DNA of 64,000 nt from Duganella sp. CF402. Lineage in GTDB: Bacteria; Pseudomonadota; Gammaproteobacteria; Burkholderiales; Burkholderiaceae_D. Below the pieces are notes generated by a model. That model worked only from the letters and a program-made list of their open reading frames with translations. It was not told the origin of the DNA and did no database searches. The translations under genes and the position numbers were made by a program. Each line of letters starts with the position of its first letter. Within the stretch, counting starts at the first letter, position 1. This document shows, one piece after another, positions 18,364 through 29,538 of this stretch. Location: positions 401,074-465,073 of the forward strand of contig NZ_FOBG01000004.1 in NCBI RefSeq assembly GCF_900109645.1, given 5' to 3'.

Positions 18364-18966
18364 ATGGATACGTTGACTGCAAAAAGCGAGGCCACTTACG
18401 CCACCATTCTGGAAGCGGCGATGGCGATGGCGGCCGAGGAAGGCATCGGCCGGCTGTCGCTGGGCGAATTGGCCAAGCGCACCGGGATTAGTAAAAGCGG
18501 GGTATTTTCCCGCGTCGGTTCGCTGGAAGCTTTGCAATCGGCGGTATTGGATGAATATGATAGGCGCTTCTCGGCGGAGATATTCCTGCCATCGCTGCAA
18601 CTGGAAAAAGGCCTGCCGCGATTAATTGCGCAGATTAATGCCTGGTCGCGCCGTGCCGCAGGCGAGGGTTTGAATAATTCCTGTTTATACAGCGCCGGTG
18701 CATTTGAATATGACGATTTGGACGGTGCGGTGCGCGACCGTTTGCAGCAAGGTGTGCAAGCATGGCGCGCTTCATTACGCCGGACTATTCTGCAGGCCAT
18801 TGAATTAGGCCAATTAAAACCGGATACCGATCCGGGACAATTGGTGTACGAGATTTACAGTTTAATCGTGGGATTAATCCACGATACCCGTTTCCTGCGC
18901 GAAGAGCCATCCAGCCGCTACATGCTGAAGGCATTTGAGCGTTTGATCGCGTCTTACCGTCCTTGA
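18364..18966 (+). CDS. TetR/AcrR family transcriptional regulator
   Basis: The 200-residue protein has an N-terminal helix-turn-helix (IGRLSLGELAKRTGISKSGVFSRVGSLEAL, residues about 25-55) and an all-helical C-terminal ligand-binding region typical of TetR repressors. The start at 18364 is chosen because the upstream in-frame ATG at 18310 would run through the pckG terminator and the operator. Two copies of one palindrome flank the gene, before its start and before the following small open reading frame, which indicates autoregulation plus control of the downstream gene. Base composition is lower in GC than neighbouring genes. The ligand is unknown. Confidence 0.85.
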   Translation: MDTLTAKSEATYATILEAAMAMAAEEGIGRLSLGELAKRTGISKSGVFSRVGSLEALQSAVLDEYDRRFSAEIFLPSLQLEKGLPRLIAQINAWSRRAAGEGLNNSCLYSAGAFEYDDLDGAVRDRLQQGVQAWRASLRRTILQAIELGQLKPDTDPGQLVYEIYSLIVGLIHDTRFLREEPSSRYMLKAFERLIASYRP

Positions 18967-18980
18967 TTTTTTTAATCTAA

Positions 18981-19000
18981 TTTCGCACACCTGTGCGAAA
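18981..19000. promoter_or_regulatory. Candidate TetR operator, copy 2 (perfect palindrome)
   Basis: TTTCGCACACCTGTGCGAAA is a palindrome with perfect 9-bp arms and a 2-bp centre. It lies 14 bp after the TetR stop and directly abuts the ribosome binding site of the 37-residue small gene at 19012. It matches copy 1 at 18335. Confidence 0.7.
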
Positions 19001-19011
19001 AGGAGAATAGA

Positions 19012-19125
19012 ATGCTTGCCTTAATATTGATCGTGCCAGTGGCAGCTTATCTGGTTACGCGCAGCAAGCTCTGGTGCCTGCTGCGCTCACTCCCGGCCTC
19101 GAACGACGACCTGACCTTCTACTGA
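19012..19125 (+). CDS. Small membrane peptide (37 aa), probable TetR target
   Basis: An ATG at 19012 follows AGGAG with ideal six-base spacing and opens a 37-residue frame: one hydrophobic stretch (MLALILIVPVAAYLVT), then a basic Arg/Lys-containing segment and an acidic tail ending in DDLTFY. This is a plausible single-pass inner-membrane micropeptide. A perfect palindromic operator abuts the ribosome binding site, and the TetR gene is immediately upstream, so repression by that regulator is likely. No homologue is recalled and the function is unknown. Support is the ribosome binding site, operator and hydrophobic pattern. Confidence 0.6.
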   Translation: MLALILIVPVAAYLVTRSKLWCLLRSLPASNDDLTFY

Positions 19126-19174
19126 GCCGAGTCATGCCGGATTTTGGCCTTTACGTGCCAATTCCTGGCATGAA

Positions 19175-20611
19175 TTAGCGGGAATACTGGGCTTCCACAC
19201 CCAGAATGGCCTTGGTTTCGAGGTAGCTGTCCAGTCCATACGGTCCGAACTCTCGGCCGATGCCGGACTGTTTGAAACCGCCAAACGGTGCAATCAGGTC
19301 GTCATGGATGCCGTTAATATGCACCCGGCCGGCGATTAATTGGGGGGCAACCCGGTTGGCGCGATCCAGGTTGGTGGAGCTGACATAAGCCTGCAAACCA
19401 TATTGCGTGTCATTGGCAATCTGTATCGCTTCTTCCTCGGTTTTATAAGTGAGAATAGAGAGCACCGGGCCGAATATTTCATCGCGCGCAATCGTCATAT
19501 TATTGGTGACGTTAATAAATGCGGTCGGCTTGACGAAATAACCGGATTCCAGGCCTTCCGGTTTTCCAATGCCACCAGTAATTAATTCTGCACCTTCTTC
19601 AATGCCGATTTGAATATAACGCTGCACGCGTTCGAATTGTTTTTGATTGACCAACGGGCCGATAGAAACTTCGGCGCGGTGAGGATCGCCCACCACCACC
19701 GATTCCACGGCCGCTTTGGCCAGTTGTTTTACCAGATCCAGTTTATGCTCCGGCACCAGCAAGCGGCTGCCGGCAATACAAGCCTGACCGTTATTCATGA
19801 AGCAGGCTTGTATCGCTGCGGGAATGGCTTTTTCAAAATCCGCGTCGTCGAGAATTAAGTTGGCGCTTTTGCCGCCCAGTTCGAGCGTTACCCGTTTCAT
19901 GGTATCGACGCCGAGTTTGGCGATGGCTTTGCCGACGGCCGTCGAACCGGTAAATGAAATTTTGTTAATGTCCGGATGCACGCTCAGCGCGGCCCCCACC
20001 ACCTCGCCACGGCCGTTGACGATGTTCACCACCCCCGGCGGCAGCTGTGCCGCGTGGAAACATTCGGCCAGGATCTGGTTTTGGCGGGCGCTCAGTTCGC
20101 TCGGCTTGACCACCACGGTGCAACCGGCCGCGATCGCCGTGGCGACCTTGTTGGCGATAAACCAGGCGCTGGAATTCCACGGCGTGATGATGCCGACCAC
20201 GCCCACCGGTTCCAGCACCACCCGCGCCGTGTTCACGGTTTTGACGAAGGCGTGCTCCTCCATTACCTTTTTGACATCGAGGAACATCTTGGCCGTGTAG
20301 CGCGAACGGCCGATGCTGGTCGGCAACGGGCCGCCATATTCCTCGACCAGCGCGGTGGCGGCGTCGTCGGCGCGGGCCAGCACCGCATCATGCAATCGTT
20401 GCAAGATGGCGCCGCGCTCGGCCAGGCTGCTGCGCGAAAACGTCGGGAAGGCGGCCTTGGCGGCAGCGACCGCGCGCTCGACGTCTTCGGCGTCGCCGAG
20501 GCGCACCCGGCCGTCGCGCTGGCCGGTGGTTGGATTGATCAGGTCGAACATCTCCTCGCCGTGCGGGGTGACAAACTGGCCGTTGATGTAGATGTGCTCG
20601 ATGGTGTGCAT
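19175..20611 (-). CDS. Aldehyde dehydrogenase family protein (NAD(P)-dependent)
   Basis: The 478-residue protein has the ALDH landmarks: ITPWNSSAWFIANKVATAIAAGCTVVVKPSE (Asn and Lys of the cofactor site), FTGSTAVGKAIA, the general-base Glu in LELGGKSANLILDDAD, and the catalytic Cys in NNGQACIAGSRLLVP. It oxidises an aldehyde to the acid; the substrate is not deducible. ATG 20611 with GAGGAG upstream is preferred over an in-frame start at 20641. The 3' part (19430-19960) is noticeably more AT-rich than the 5' part. It converges on the TetR/small-peptide unit. Confidence 0.9.
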   Translation of the reverse strand: MHTIEHIYINGQFVTPHGEEMFDLINPTTGQRDGRVRLGDAEDVERAVAAAKAAFPTFSRSSLAERGAILQRLHDAVLARADDAATALVEEYGGPLPTSIGRSRYTAKMFLDVKKVMEEHAFVKTVNTARVVLEPVGVVGIITPWNSSAWFIANKVATAIAAGCTVVVKPSELSARQNQILAECFHAAQLPPGVVNIVNGRGEVVGAALSVHPDINKISFTGSTAVGKAIAKLGVDTMKRVTLELGGKSANLILDDADFEKAIPAAIQACFMNNGQACIAGSRLLVPEHKLDLVKQLAKAAVESVVVGDPHRAEVSIGPLVNQKQFERVQRYIQIGIEEGAELITGGIGKPEGLESGYFVKPTAFINVTNNMTIARDEIFGPVLSILTYKTEEEAIQIANDTQYGLQAYVSSTNLDRANRVAPQLIAGRVHINGIHDDLIAPFGGFKQSGIGREFGPYGLDSYLETKAILGVEAQYSR

Positions 20612-20804
20612 GATTGCTCCTCGGTAAGTTGATGGAGCCATTCTAGAAATTGCCGCGCCGCCGCATCAGTGCGATTCCTGCCGCAGAGTTGCCTGATTCT
20701 GCAATCCATGCCGACGGTTTAGCATTTCGTCACAATGACGCATCGCGTTGCGATGCTTGGCGCTACAGTGCAGGCTCACCATTTTTTTATAACGATAGGC
20801 CTCC

Positions 20805-22607
20805 ATGACAACGACTACCCGTCTCGGCGCTGCCAGCGCCTTGTTGTTCACCCTGATCCTGGGCGTGGCCCATGCCGACACCGCCGCTCCCGACCTGGAA
20901 GCGCGCCGTGCGACCCTCAACAAACTCATCAAGGAGCAGTGGGAACACACCATGCGCAACAGCCCGGAATGGGCATCGCTGCTGGGCGACAAGCGCTTCA
21001 ACGATCGCTGGACCGACTTCTCGCAAGCCGGCATCGACGCTGACATCAAGGCCAGCGCCGATTTCCTCAAGCGTTTCGAGGCGGTCGACACTACCGGCTT
21101 CCCGCTGCAGGAACAGCTGAACCGTGGACTGATGGTCCGCCAGCTGCGCCAGCAGGTGGACGGCGCCCGCTTCAAGGATTGGGAAATGCCGCTGGCGCAG
21201 AACTCCGGCGTCCACCTCGACACACCGCAAATCGTGCCGCTGCTGCCGTTTGAAACGGTGAAGGATTACGAGGACTACATCAAGCGCCTGCACACGCTGC
21301 CGAAACTGTTCGAGCAGACCCGCGTGCAGATGGCGAACGGCGTCAAGGACAAGCTGATGCCGCCGCAGTTCCTGATTCCGAAAATCGCCAAGCAGTGCGA
21401 AGACGTGGCGGCCATGAAGCCGGCCGATTCGCCGTACGCCGAACCGCTGAAGCGCATGCCGAAAACCTTCTCGGCGGCCGACAAGGCGCGCCTGACCAAG
21501 GCCATCCTGGCTGCGGTCAAGAGCGACGTGGCGCCGGCCTACAAGAAGCTGGCCGTCTACACCAAGACCCAGTACCTGCCGCACGGCCGCAAGGACGTGG
21601 GCATGTGGTCGCTGCCTGACGGCGACGCGCGCTACACCTTCAAGGCGCGCAACTCGACCACCACCGAGATGACGCCGGAGCAGATCCACCAACTGGGCCT
21701 GTCGGAAGTGGCGCGCATCGAAGGCCAGATGCTGGAGACCGCGAAAAAGCTCGGCTACAGCGACCTGAAAGCCTTCAACAAGGCGGTGGCCGGGAATCCT
21801 GCGCTGCATCCGAAATCGCGCCAGGAGATCGTCGATCTCTATCAGAAGTACACCGACCAGATGTACCCGCAGCTGCCTAACCAGTTCGGCGTGCTGCCGA
21901 AAAATAAGGTGGAGATCAAGCCGCTGGAGCAATTCGCCGAGAAAGGCGGGCCAGGTGCTTCCTACATGCCTGGTTCGCCGGATGGCAAGCGTCCGGGCCG
22001 CGTGCAGGTCAACACCGGCGATTTCGAACACCGTTCCACCATCGGCATCGAAACCACGGCGCTGCACGAAGGCGTGCCGGGCCACCACATGCAGCTGACC
22101 ATCGCACAGGAGATCCAGGGCCTGCCGGACTTCCGCCAGCAAGGCGGCTACACGGCTTATGTTGAAGGCTGGGCGCTGTACTCGGAACGCCTGGGCGAGG
22201 AGCTGGGCTTCTTCACGGATCCTTACAGCTACTACGGCCATTTGCAGGACGAGATGCTGCGCGCGATCCGTCTGGTGGTGGACACCGGCCTGCATTACAA
22301 GAAGTGGGACCGCCAGCAGGTGGTGGACTTCTTCCACGATCACTCAGGCATCGAAGAGGTGGAAGTGCAGAGCGAGACCGATCGCTACATCGTCTGGCCG
22401 GGCCAGGCGCTGGGTTACAAGATCGGCCAGCTGAAGATTCTTGAACTGCGCGACTACGCCCGCAAGGAGCTCGGTGCCGGCTTCGACATCCGCAAGTTCC
22501 ACGACCAGGTGCTGGGCGCAGGCGCGTTGCCGATGGACGTGCTGGAATCGCACATCAAGGATTGGGTCGCGTCGGAGAAGAAGCTCGTCGCAAATCAATC
22601 TTCGTAA
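20805..22607 (+). CDS. DUF885 family periplasmic protein, metallopeptidase-like
   Basis: The 600-residue protein begins with a signal peptide (hydrophobic core AASALLFTLILGVAHA, likely cleavage near residue 24). The helical DUF885 body carries the zinc-binding-like motif ALHEGVPGHHMQ near residue 425, with a downstream Glu in YVEGWALYSERLGEELG, an arrangement like HExxH metalloproteases. Proteobacterial members are exported and generally believed to be peptidases or related hydrolases. The gene stands alone, with a divergent ALDH upstream, and its last 53 bp overlap the convergent gene at 22555. Substrate unknown. Confidence 0.85.
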   Translation: MTTTTRLGAASALLFTLILGVAHADTAAPDLEARRATLNKLIKEQWEHTMRNSPEWASLLGDKRFNDRWTDFSQAGIDADIKASADFLKRFEAVDTTGFPLQEQLNRGLMVRQLRQQVDGARFKDWEMPLAQNSGVHLDTPQIVPLLPFETVKDYEDYIKRLHTLPKLFEQTRVQMANGVKDKLMPPQFLIPKIAKQCEDVAAMKPADSPYAEPLKRMPKTFSAADKARLTKAILAAVKSDVAPAYKKLAVYTKTQYLPHGRKDVGMWSLPDGDARYTFKARNSTTTEMTPEQIHQLGLSEVARIEGQMLETAKKLGYSDLKAFNKAVAGNPALHPKSRQEIVDLYQKYTDQMYPQLPNQFGVLPKNKVEIKPLEQFAEKGGPGASYMPGSPDGKRPGRVQVNTGDFEHRSTIGIETTALHEGVPGHHMQLTIAQEIQGLPDFRQQGGYTAYVEGWALYSERLGEELGFFTDPYSYYGHLQDEMLRAIRLVVDTGLHYKKWDRQQVVDFFHDHSGIEEVEVQSETDRYIVWPGQALGYKIGQLKILELRDYARKELGAGFDIRKFHDQVLGAGALPMDVLESHIKDWVASEKKLVANQSS

Positions 22608-23442
22608 CCCACCAGGCCTTGTTCTGGAAGGTGAAGTCAAGGGCGTGCACTGACACCATCTTGCCTTCACTGGCAGCCACCTCGCCCGGCTTGGGCAAGG
22701 TGGCGGTATCGGCGCCGCTGTCTGCCAGCGCATCGAGTGCTTGCAGCAGGCGCATATCGTCGCGCTTCATGGCGACGCACACGCCGTACTGGTCGCATAC
22801 CTGCACCGGGAAGGCGATGAAGCGCATCGCTCGGTCCAGCATGTCCTCGTTCCCCAGATAGTTGAACACCCAGCCAGCCGCATCGGCCAGCTCGCGCGCA
22901 CGCGCCAGCACGGCGTCGTTCTCGCGCTGCAGCTCCTGCCGCATCGAGCGGCCCTGCCCGTACAGCATATCGTTCACGCGCCAGCCGTTGACTTCATCCA
23001 CCAGCGCGAAACGGACGTGGCGTTCGTCGGCCGATCCCATGTCGGGATAGATGTTAAAGCTGGCTTCGACCACATCATCGCCGACGCGCTCCACCTTGAA
23101 TTGCGCCCGCTCGAAGTCCAGCGTAGGCGGCACTTCCTGCGCATCGAGGAACACATCGCCACCGGCGCCGTAGCCGCAGATATCGTCGCCGCGCGAGAGG
23201 CTGTCGCACAGCTGCAGGTTGGCGTCCACCAGCGCTTCCAGCTCTTTGGAAAAGAAGGAGCCCGTGGGCAGCTGGCTCGCTTGCCGCATTTCCGGCCGCG
23301 CCAGATGGTCTTTGTAGAAGTTGGTGATCAGTTCCAGCTGCTGCTGGCGAACCGACCATGCGATGTCGGCCAGCAGCGCCACAACGGCGAAGGCGAACAA
23401 TCCAACGCCCAGCGGTACCAGGCGTTTCTTATTGATTTTCAT
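22555..23442 (-). CDS. Hypothetical membrane-anchored protein
   Basis: The 295-residue product has one N-terminal transmembrane or uncleaved signal segment (PLGVGLFAFAVVALLADIAW) and an exported mixed alpha/beta domain. That domain contains CDSLSRGDDICGYGAGGD and a later CDQYGVC, possible disulfide partners. The middle (VEASFNIYPDMGSADERHVRFALVDEVNGWRVNDMLY) resembles DUF3828/NTF2-like exported domains. I do not recognise a specific family. The start overlaps the AraC-gene stop by ATGA, so it belongs to the uvrA-araC transcription unit. Its 3' end overlaps the DUF885 gene by 53 bp. Confidence 0.6.
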   Translation of the reverse strand: MKINKKRLVPLGVGLFAFAVVALLADIAWSVRQQQLELITNFYKDHLARPEMRQASQLPTGSFFSKELEALVDANLQLCDSLSRGDDICGYGAGGDVFLDAQEVPPTLDFERAQFKVERVGDDVVEASFNIYPDMGSADERHVRFALVDEVNGWRVNDMLYGQGRSMRQELQRENDAVLARARELADAAGWVFNYLGNEDMLDRAMRFIAFPVQVCDQYGVCVAMKRDDMRLLQALDALADSGADTATLPKPGEVAASEGKMVSVHALDFTFQNKAWWVTKIDLRRASSPTRPNP

Positions 23443-24341
23443 GGCGTCGTCCGGAGTTTTTTGATGTCCTGCATGGGCGGCGCGCCGAACAGGCGACGGT
23501 ACTCGCGGCTGAATTGCGAGGCGCTCTCATAGCCCACTTGATAGGCCACGGTAGTGGCGTCCATTTCGCCTCCCAGCAGCAGCGCGCGCGCCTGCTGCAA
23601 GCGCAGCTGCTTTTGATACTGCATCGGCCCCATCGTGGTCACCGCCTTGAAGCGGTGGTGCAGGCTGGAGACGCTCATGTGAGTGGCTTGCGCCAGCTCT
23701 TCCACTTTCACCGGCTGGTCGTAGCGGTCCTTAAGCCAGGCGATGGCTTTGCTGATGCCGCGATCCTGCTGATCGAGCACGATGTTCTGGTATAGCTGGC
23801 GGCCATAGGCGCCGGTCAGCATGCGGTAGATGATCTCGCGTTTGAGGCCAACCGCGAGGAAGGCCGCTTCCGCCGGCGGCGCTTGCAGCAAGCGCACCAG
23901 CTGGTATAAGGATTCCAGCAAAGTATCGTCGGTCTTGCCGACGTAGGCGCCGCGCACCGGCTCCTGCGTGTCGATGGCGACATGCGCTTCCTGCACGATG
24001 GCCGCAATCTCTTGTGGATCGAGTTCGATGTTGAGGAGCAGGTAGGGCTCATCGGCCGTGGCGCGCACGATGTGGCCGGAGGCCGGCATGTCGACCGACA
24101 CCACCAGATATTCACCGGGGCCGTAGTCGAGCACTTCGTCGGCCAGGTGCACGCGCTTGTGGCCTTGCAGGATCACACAGCACGAAGGTTTGAGCACGCC
24201 CTTCGTAACAGGCGTGGGATGCGAGGAGCGCAGCAGCGATAAAAACGGAATGCTGGTCGCCACCCGCTGCTCGTCCAGCGCATGCTGCTGGACGATGTCG
24301 ATCATATGATCGAGCCGCGTGGTGGCAAGGTCGCGTTTCAT
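23439..24341 (-). CDS. AraC family transcriptional regulator
   Basis: The 300-residue protein has an N-terminal cupin-like AraC_N domain (about 20-180: KPSCCVILQGHKRVHLADEVLDYGPGEYLVV) and a C-terminal double helix-turn-helix (about 195-290: KVEELAQATHMSVSSLHHRFKAVTTMGPMQYQKQLRLQ, then GYESASQFSREYRRLFGAPP). Such regulators typically control a neighbouring oxidoreductase or stress gene. Here it sits one base downstream of uvrA and is coupled by ATGA to an exported protein gene, which is an unusual place. Its target is unknown. Confidence 0.88.
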   Translation of the reverse strand: MKRDLATTRLDHMIDIVQQHALDEQRVATSIPFLSLLRSSHPTPVTKGVLKPSCCVILQGHKRVHLADEVLDYGPGEYLVVSVDMPASGHIVRATADEPYLLLNIELDPQEIAAIVQEAHVAIDTQEPVRGAYVGKTDDTLLESLYQLVRLLQAPPAEAAFLAVGLKREIIYRMLTGAYGRQLYQNIVLDQQDRGISKAIAWLKDRYDQPVKVEELAQATHMSVSSLHHRFKAVTTMGPMQYQKQLRLQQARALLLGGEMDATTVAYQVGYESASQFSREYRRLFGAPPMQDIKKLRTTP

Positions 24342-24342
24342 C

Positions 24343-27189
<2,847 letters not shown>

Positions 27190-27278
27190 TGAATTTGGCC
27201 TCTAGAGTCAACCCGTTACTATAGCCGGGTTTGGATATATGCGCCGACCTTGCGCCAGATCGAAGTGTGGCGGTGCGG

Positions 27279-27298
27279 CACTGTATATAATACCAGTA
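27279..27298. promoter_or_regulatory. LexA (SOS) box shared by uvrA and ssb
   Basis: CACTGTATATAATACCAGTA matches the LexA consensus with one half-site deviation (CTGT-N8-CCAG). It lies in the 213-bp gap between divergently transcribed uvrA and ssb, the same arrangement as the uvrA-ssb SOS box of enterobacteria. Confidence 0.8.
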
Positions 27299-27402
27299 TT
27301 TTCTTGCGCCGTTTCAACTTGGCGTGGACTATAATTCCTTGTTTCGCATTTCGCAGCCCGCCGTACAGACGGCGGAGGTCGTTACTCAGGAGTCTTATTC
27401 AT

Positions 27403-27921
27403 ATGGCATCAGTCAACAAAGTCATCATCGTCGGCAATCTGGGTCGCGATCCGGAAATTCGCTACATGCCTAGCGGTGACGCGATCGCCAACATTGCTGT
27501 GGCGACATCGTACAAATCGAAGGACCGCAACACCGGCGAGCAGAAAGAGCTGACCGAGTGGCACCGTATTTCCTTCTTCGGCCGCCTGGCGGAAATCGTC
27601 GGCCAGTACCTGAAAAAAGGTTCGTCGGTCTACGTCGAAGGCCGTCTGCAGACCCGCAAGTACACCGACAAGGACGGCGTAGAGAAATACGCAACCGACA
27701 TCATCGCTGAAAACATGCAAATGCTGGGCGGTCGCGCCGGCATGGGCGGCGACAACATGGACGACGGCGGCGGTTACGGCGGCGGTGGTGGCTACGAAGC
27801 CCCACCACAGCGCCAGGCCCCAGCCCCGCGCCCACAAATGGCGCCACCGGCACCAGCCCCGCGCCCGGCACCACGCCCAGCGCCGAACTTCTCGGACATG
27901 GATGACGACATTCCGTTCTGA
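27403..27921 (+). CDS. ssb: Single-stranded DNA-binding protein
   Basis: The 172-residue protein has the SSB OB-fold (residues 1-110: MASVNKVIIVGNLGRDPEIR, ELTEWHRISFFGRLAEI, SSVYVEGRLQTRKYTDKDG), then a Gly-rich and Pro/Ala/Gln-rich disordered linker and the protein-interaction tip DMDDDIPF that recruits repair partners. ATG 27403 has AGGAG 11 bases upstream; an earlier in-frame start at 27250 would include the LexA box. It is divergent from uvrA and followed by two hairpins. Confidence 0.97.
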   Translation: MASVNKVIIVGNLGRDPEIRYMPSGDAIANIAVATSYKSKDRNTGEQKELTEWHRISFFGRLAEIVGQYLKKGSSVYVEGRLQTRKYTDKDGVEKYATDIIAENMQMLGGRAGMGGDNMDDGGGYGGGGGYEAPPQRQAPAPRPQMAPPAPAPRPAPRPAPNFSDMDDDIPF

Positions 27922-27936
27922 TCGGAATGCGCCAAT

Positions 27937-27975
27937 AGAAAAAGCGCAGCTATTCAACCAGCTCCGCTTTTTTCT
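27937..27975 (+). terminator. Terminator after ssb (probably bidirectional)
   Basis: Stem AGAAAAAGCG (27937-27946) pairs with CGCTTTTTTCT (27965-27975), extended by AGCT/AGCT past one mismatch, giving an A-run on one side and a T-run on the other. It can stop ssb and, from the other side, the isochorismatase-fold gene. Confidence 0.7.
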
Positions 27976-28007
27976 GTTTGGCGTGCACTTGCTGCAAGCA
28001 TACAGCG

Positions 28008-28042
28008 AAGCCCCGCAACCCTAGTAAGTTGCGGGGCTTTTT
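28008..28042 (+). terminator. Second Rho-independent terminator downstream of ssb
   Basis: A perfect 11-bp stem AAGCCCCGCAA / TTGCGGGGCTT (28008-28018 with 28029-28039), ten-base loop and T-run on the plus strand. Confidence 0.85.
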
Positions 28043-28053
28043 AACGAAATAAC

Positions 28054-28707
28054 TTAGTGCGCTTCGGAGGCGTTGAACATGGTTTTGGCGTAGATCAGGC
28101 CGAGACCGTAGCCGCCGCCGTGGGCGATCGAGGTGGCGACGGTTTCGTTGTAGGTCTCGCCACGGGCCCAGTCGCGCTGCAGTTCGAGCAGGTATTGCAG
28201 CGAGGTCATCGGACGGGCGCCGGCTTGCACCATGCGCTGCACGGCGCGTTCATGGGCTTCGTCGGAGACGTCGCCGCTGGCGTCGGTGATCACGTAGACT
28301 TCAAAGCCCTGGTCCAGGGCCGACAGGGCTGGACCCACGATGCATACCGAGGTCCACAGACCGGCCAGCACGATTTTCTCTTTGCCGATGGCGTTCACGC
28401 GCTCGGCGATGCGTGGGTCTTCCCAGGTGTTCATGGTGGTGCGGTCGATCGCCACTTCGTTCGGGAACACTTCCTTGATTTCGTTGAAGATCGGGCCGGA
28501 GAACGATTTTTCCGCTACCGTGGTCAGGATGGTCGGCACCTTGAATTCCTTGGCCGCTTTCGACACCAGCGCCACGTTGTTGCGCAGCTGGACCGGGTCG
28601 ATCGACTTGGTGGCGAACGACATTTGCGACTGGTGATCGATCAGGATCAGGGCGTGGTTGTTTGGGCTCAGCAGAGTTTGACCTGGTTTGGCGATGGCGG
28701 TAGGCAT
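28054..28707 (-). CDS. Isochorismatase-like hydrolase (YcaC-type)
   Basis: The 217-residue protein is a cysteine-hydrolase of the isochorismatase fold: Asp in ALILIDHQSQM, Lys in EKSFSGPIF and the nucleophile Cys in LAGLWTSVCIVGPALSALDQG. The C-terminal extension (LELQRDWARGETYNETVATSIAHGGGYGLGLIYAKTMF) is typical of YcaC-like hydrolases of unknown natural substrate. It stands alone, with a 290-bp upstream region and GGAG before the ATG. It is unrelated to siderophore synthesis here, since no ent-type genes are nearby. Confidence 0.85.
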   Translation of the reverse strand: MPTAIAKPGQTLLSPNNHALILIDHQSQMSFATKSIDPVQLRNNVALVSKAAKEFKVPTILTTVAEKSFSGPIFNEIKEVFPNEVAIDRTTMNTWEDPRIAERVNAIGKEKIVLAGLWTSVCIVGPALSALDQGFEVYVITDASGDVSDEAHERAVQRMVQAGARPMTSLQYLLELQRDWARGETYNETVATSIAHGGGYGLGLIYAKTMFNASEAH

Positions 28708-28810
28708 GGTGTTTCTCCTTAATATTCAATAATTTCGATTTGGTGTTTGACGCTGCTTTCGTTGTTGCTGCGTCGATGGAATGCAGTATGCGCGGTCCAG
28801 TCCAAAACAA

Positions 28811-28832
28811 AAAGCGGAAAAATTTCCGCTTT
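28811..28832 (-). terminator. Candidate terminator for the DUF3016 gene
   Basis: Palindrome AAAGCGGAAA-AA-TTTCCGCTTT, followed on the minus strand by a T-rich tract (28810-28802). The 290-bp gap 28708-28997 otherwise shows no gene: the 28708-28800 part should hold the promoter of the isochorismatase-like gene, and I see nothing clear in 28860-28997. Confidence 0.55.
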
Positions 28833-28997
28833 ATTATCGAAATTTTCGAATATCAAATAGCTGCCGGCCCAGACTCAGGCATGGCCTGCTCCACCGTCAC
28901 CCGCGCCTAACAGGCTGACCGACAGATAGCGAGGCGGGCATTCTGCCGCAGCCGTTTGCCGCCGTGCGCGGCGTGGTCAGTACCACCAGCGTGAGCT

Positions 28998-29483
28998 TCA
29001 TTGTTTTTTCGGCGGCAAGATCTCCTTGCGGAACCAGGTGTCGAGCATGTTTATCTCATAACCGTACAGCTCTTGCTGGTACCGGTTGGCGCCAAGCTGG
29101 TAGCTTGGGTCGGCCAGTTGCTGCTCGCCGCTGCGGATCACCTGGCCATCCTGCTCGATGCGGTAGCGCAGGTGCATGCGTGGCCAGTCGGCCTGGCCTT
29201 TGGTCACGCGGATGTCGCGCACCGGCACGCGCGGGAAGACGTCGCCGGCCAGGTCGATATCGAGGAATTCCACCGTCAGCACCTGTCCTGCGGGCAGCCG
29301 CTCGGACAGCTGCTTGAGGTGCTCGGTGAAGATGTATTCCATCGACTCCAGGTCCTTGTAGTGACGCGGCACGTCGGTCATGGCGTCGGTATTCAGGTAG
29401 CTGACGTTCGCCGTCGCGGCGGCGCTGGCTGCTGCGATCGTCAGCACGACCGCAGCAGCGATTTTCAACGCAGGCGTTTGCAT
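28998..29483 (-). CDS. DUF3016 domain-containing exported protein
   Basis: The 161-residue product begins with a signal peptide (LKIAAAVVLTIAAASAAATA) and contains a DUF3016-type domain: VSYLNTDAMTDVPRHYKDLESMEYIFTEHLKQLSERLP, VEFLDIDLAGDVFPRVPVRDIRV, and a C-terminal YGYEINMLDTWFRKEI. Members are small periplasmic proteins of unknown role, common in gamma- and betaproteobacteria. I start at 29483 because the upstream in-frame extension lies in the preceding monooxygenase gene. No operon partner is evident. Confidence 0.75.
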   Translation of the reverse strand: MQTPALKIAAAVVLTIAAASAAATANVSYLNTDAMTDVPRHYKDLESMEYIFTEHLKQLSERLPAGQVLTVEFLDIDLAGDVFPRVPVRDIRVTKGQADWPRMHLRYRIEQDGQVIRSGEQQLADPSYQLGANRYQQELYGYEINMLDTWFRKEILPPKKQ

Positions 29484-29538
29484 GGCAGGCCTCTCTGGCA
29501 AAGATAGATAGCGCCTGACTATACGCCGTTTCGGCGGC

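Noticed and set aside
28054..28707. Isochorismatase-fold gene as part of a siderophore pathway
   Set aside because: The protein is YcaC-like with a different C-terminal extension, and no chorismate or siderophore genes are nearby.
28860..28997. Possible gene remnant between the isochorismatase-fold and DUF3016 genes
   Set aside because: Short frames on both strands show no recognisable domain or ribosome binding site.
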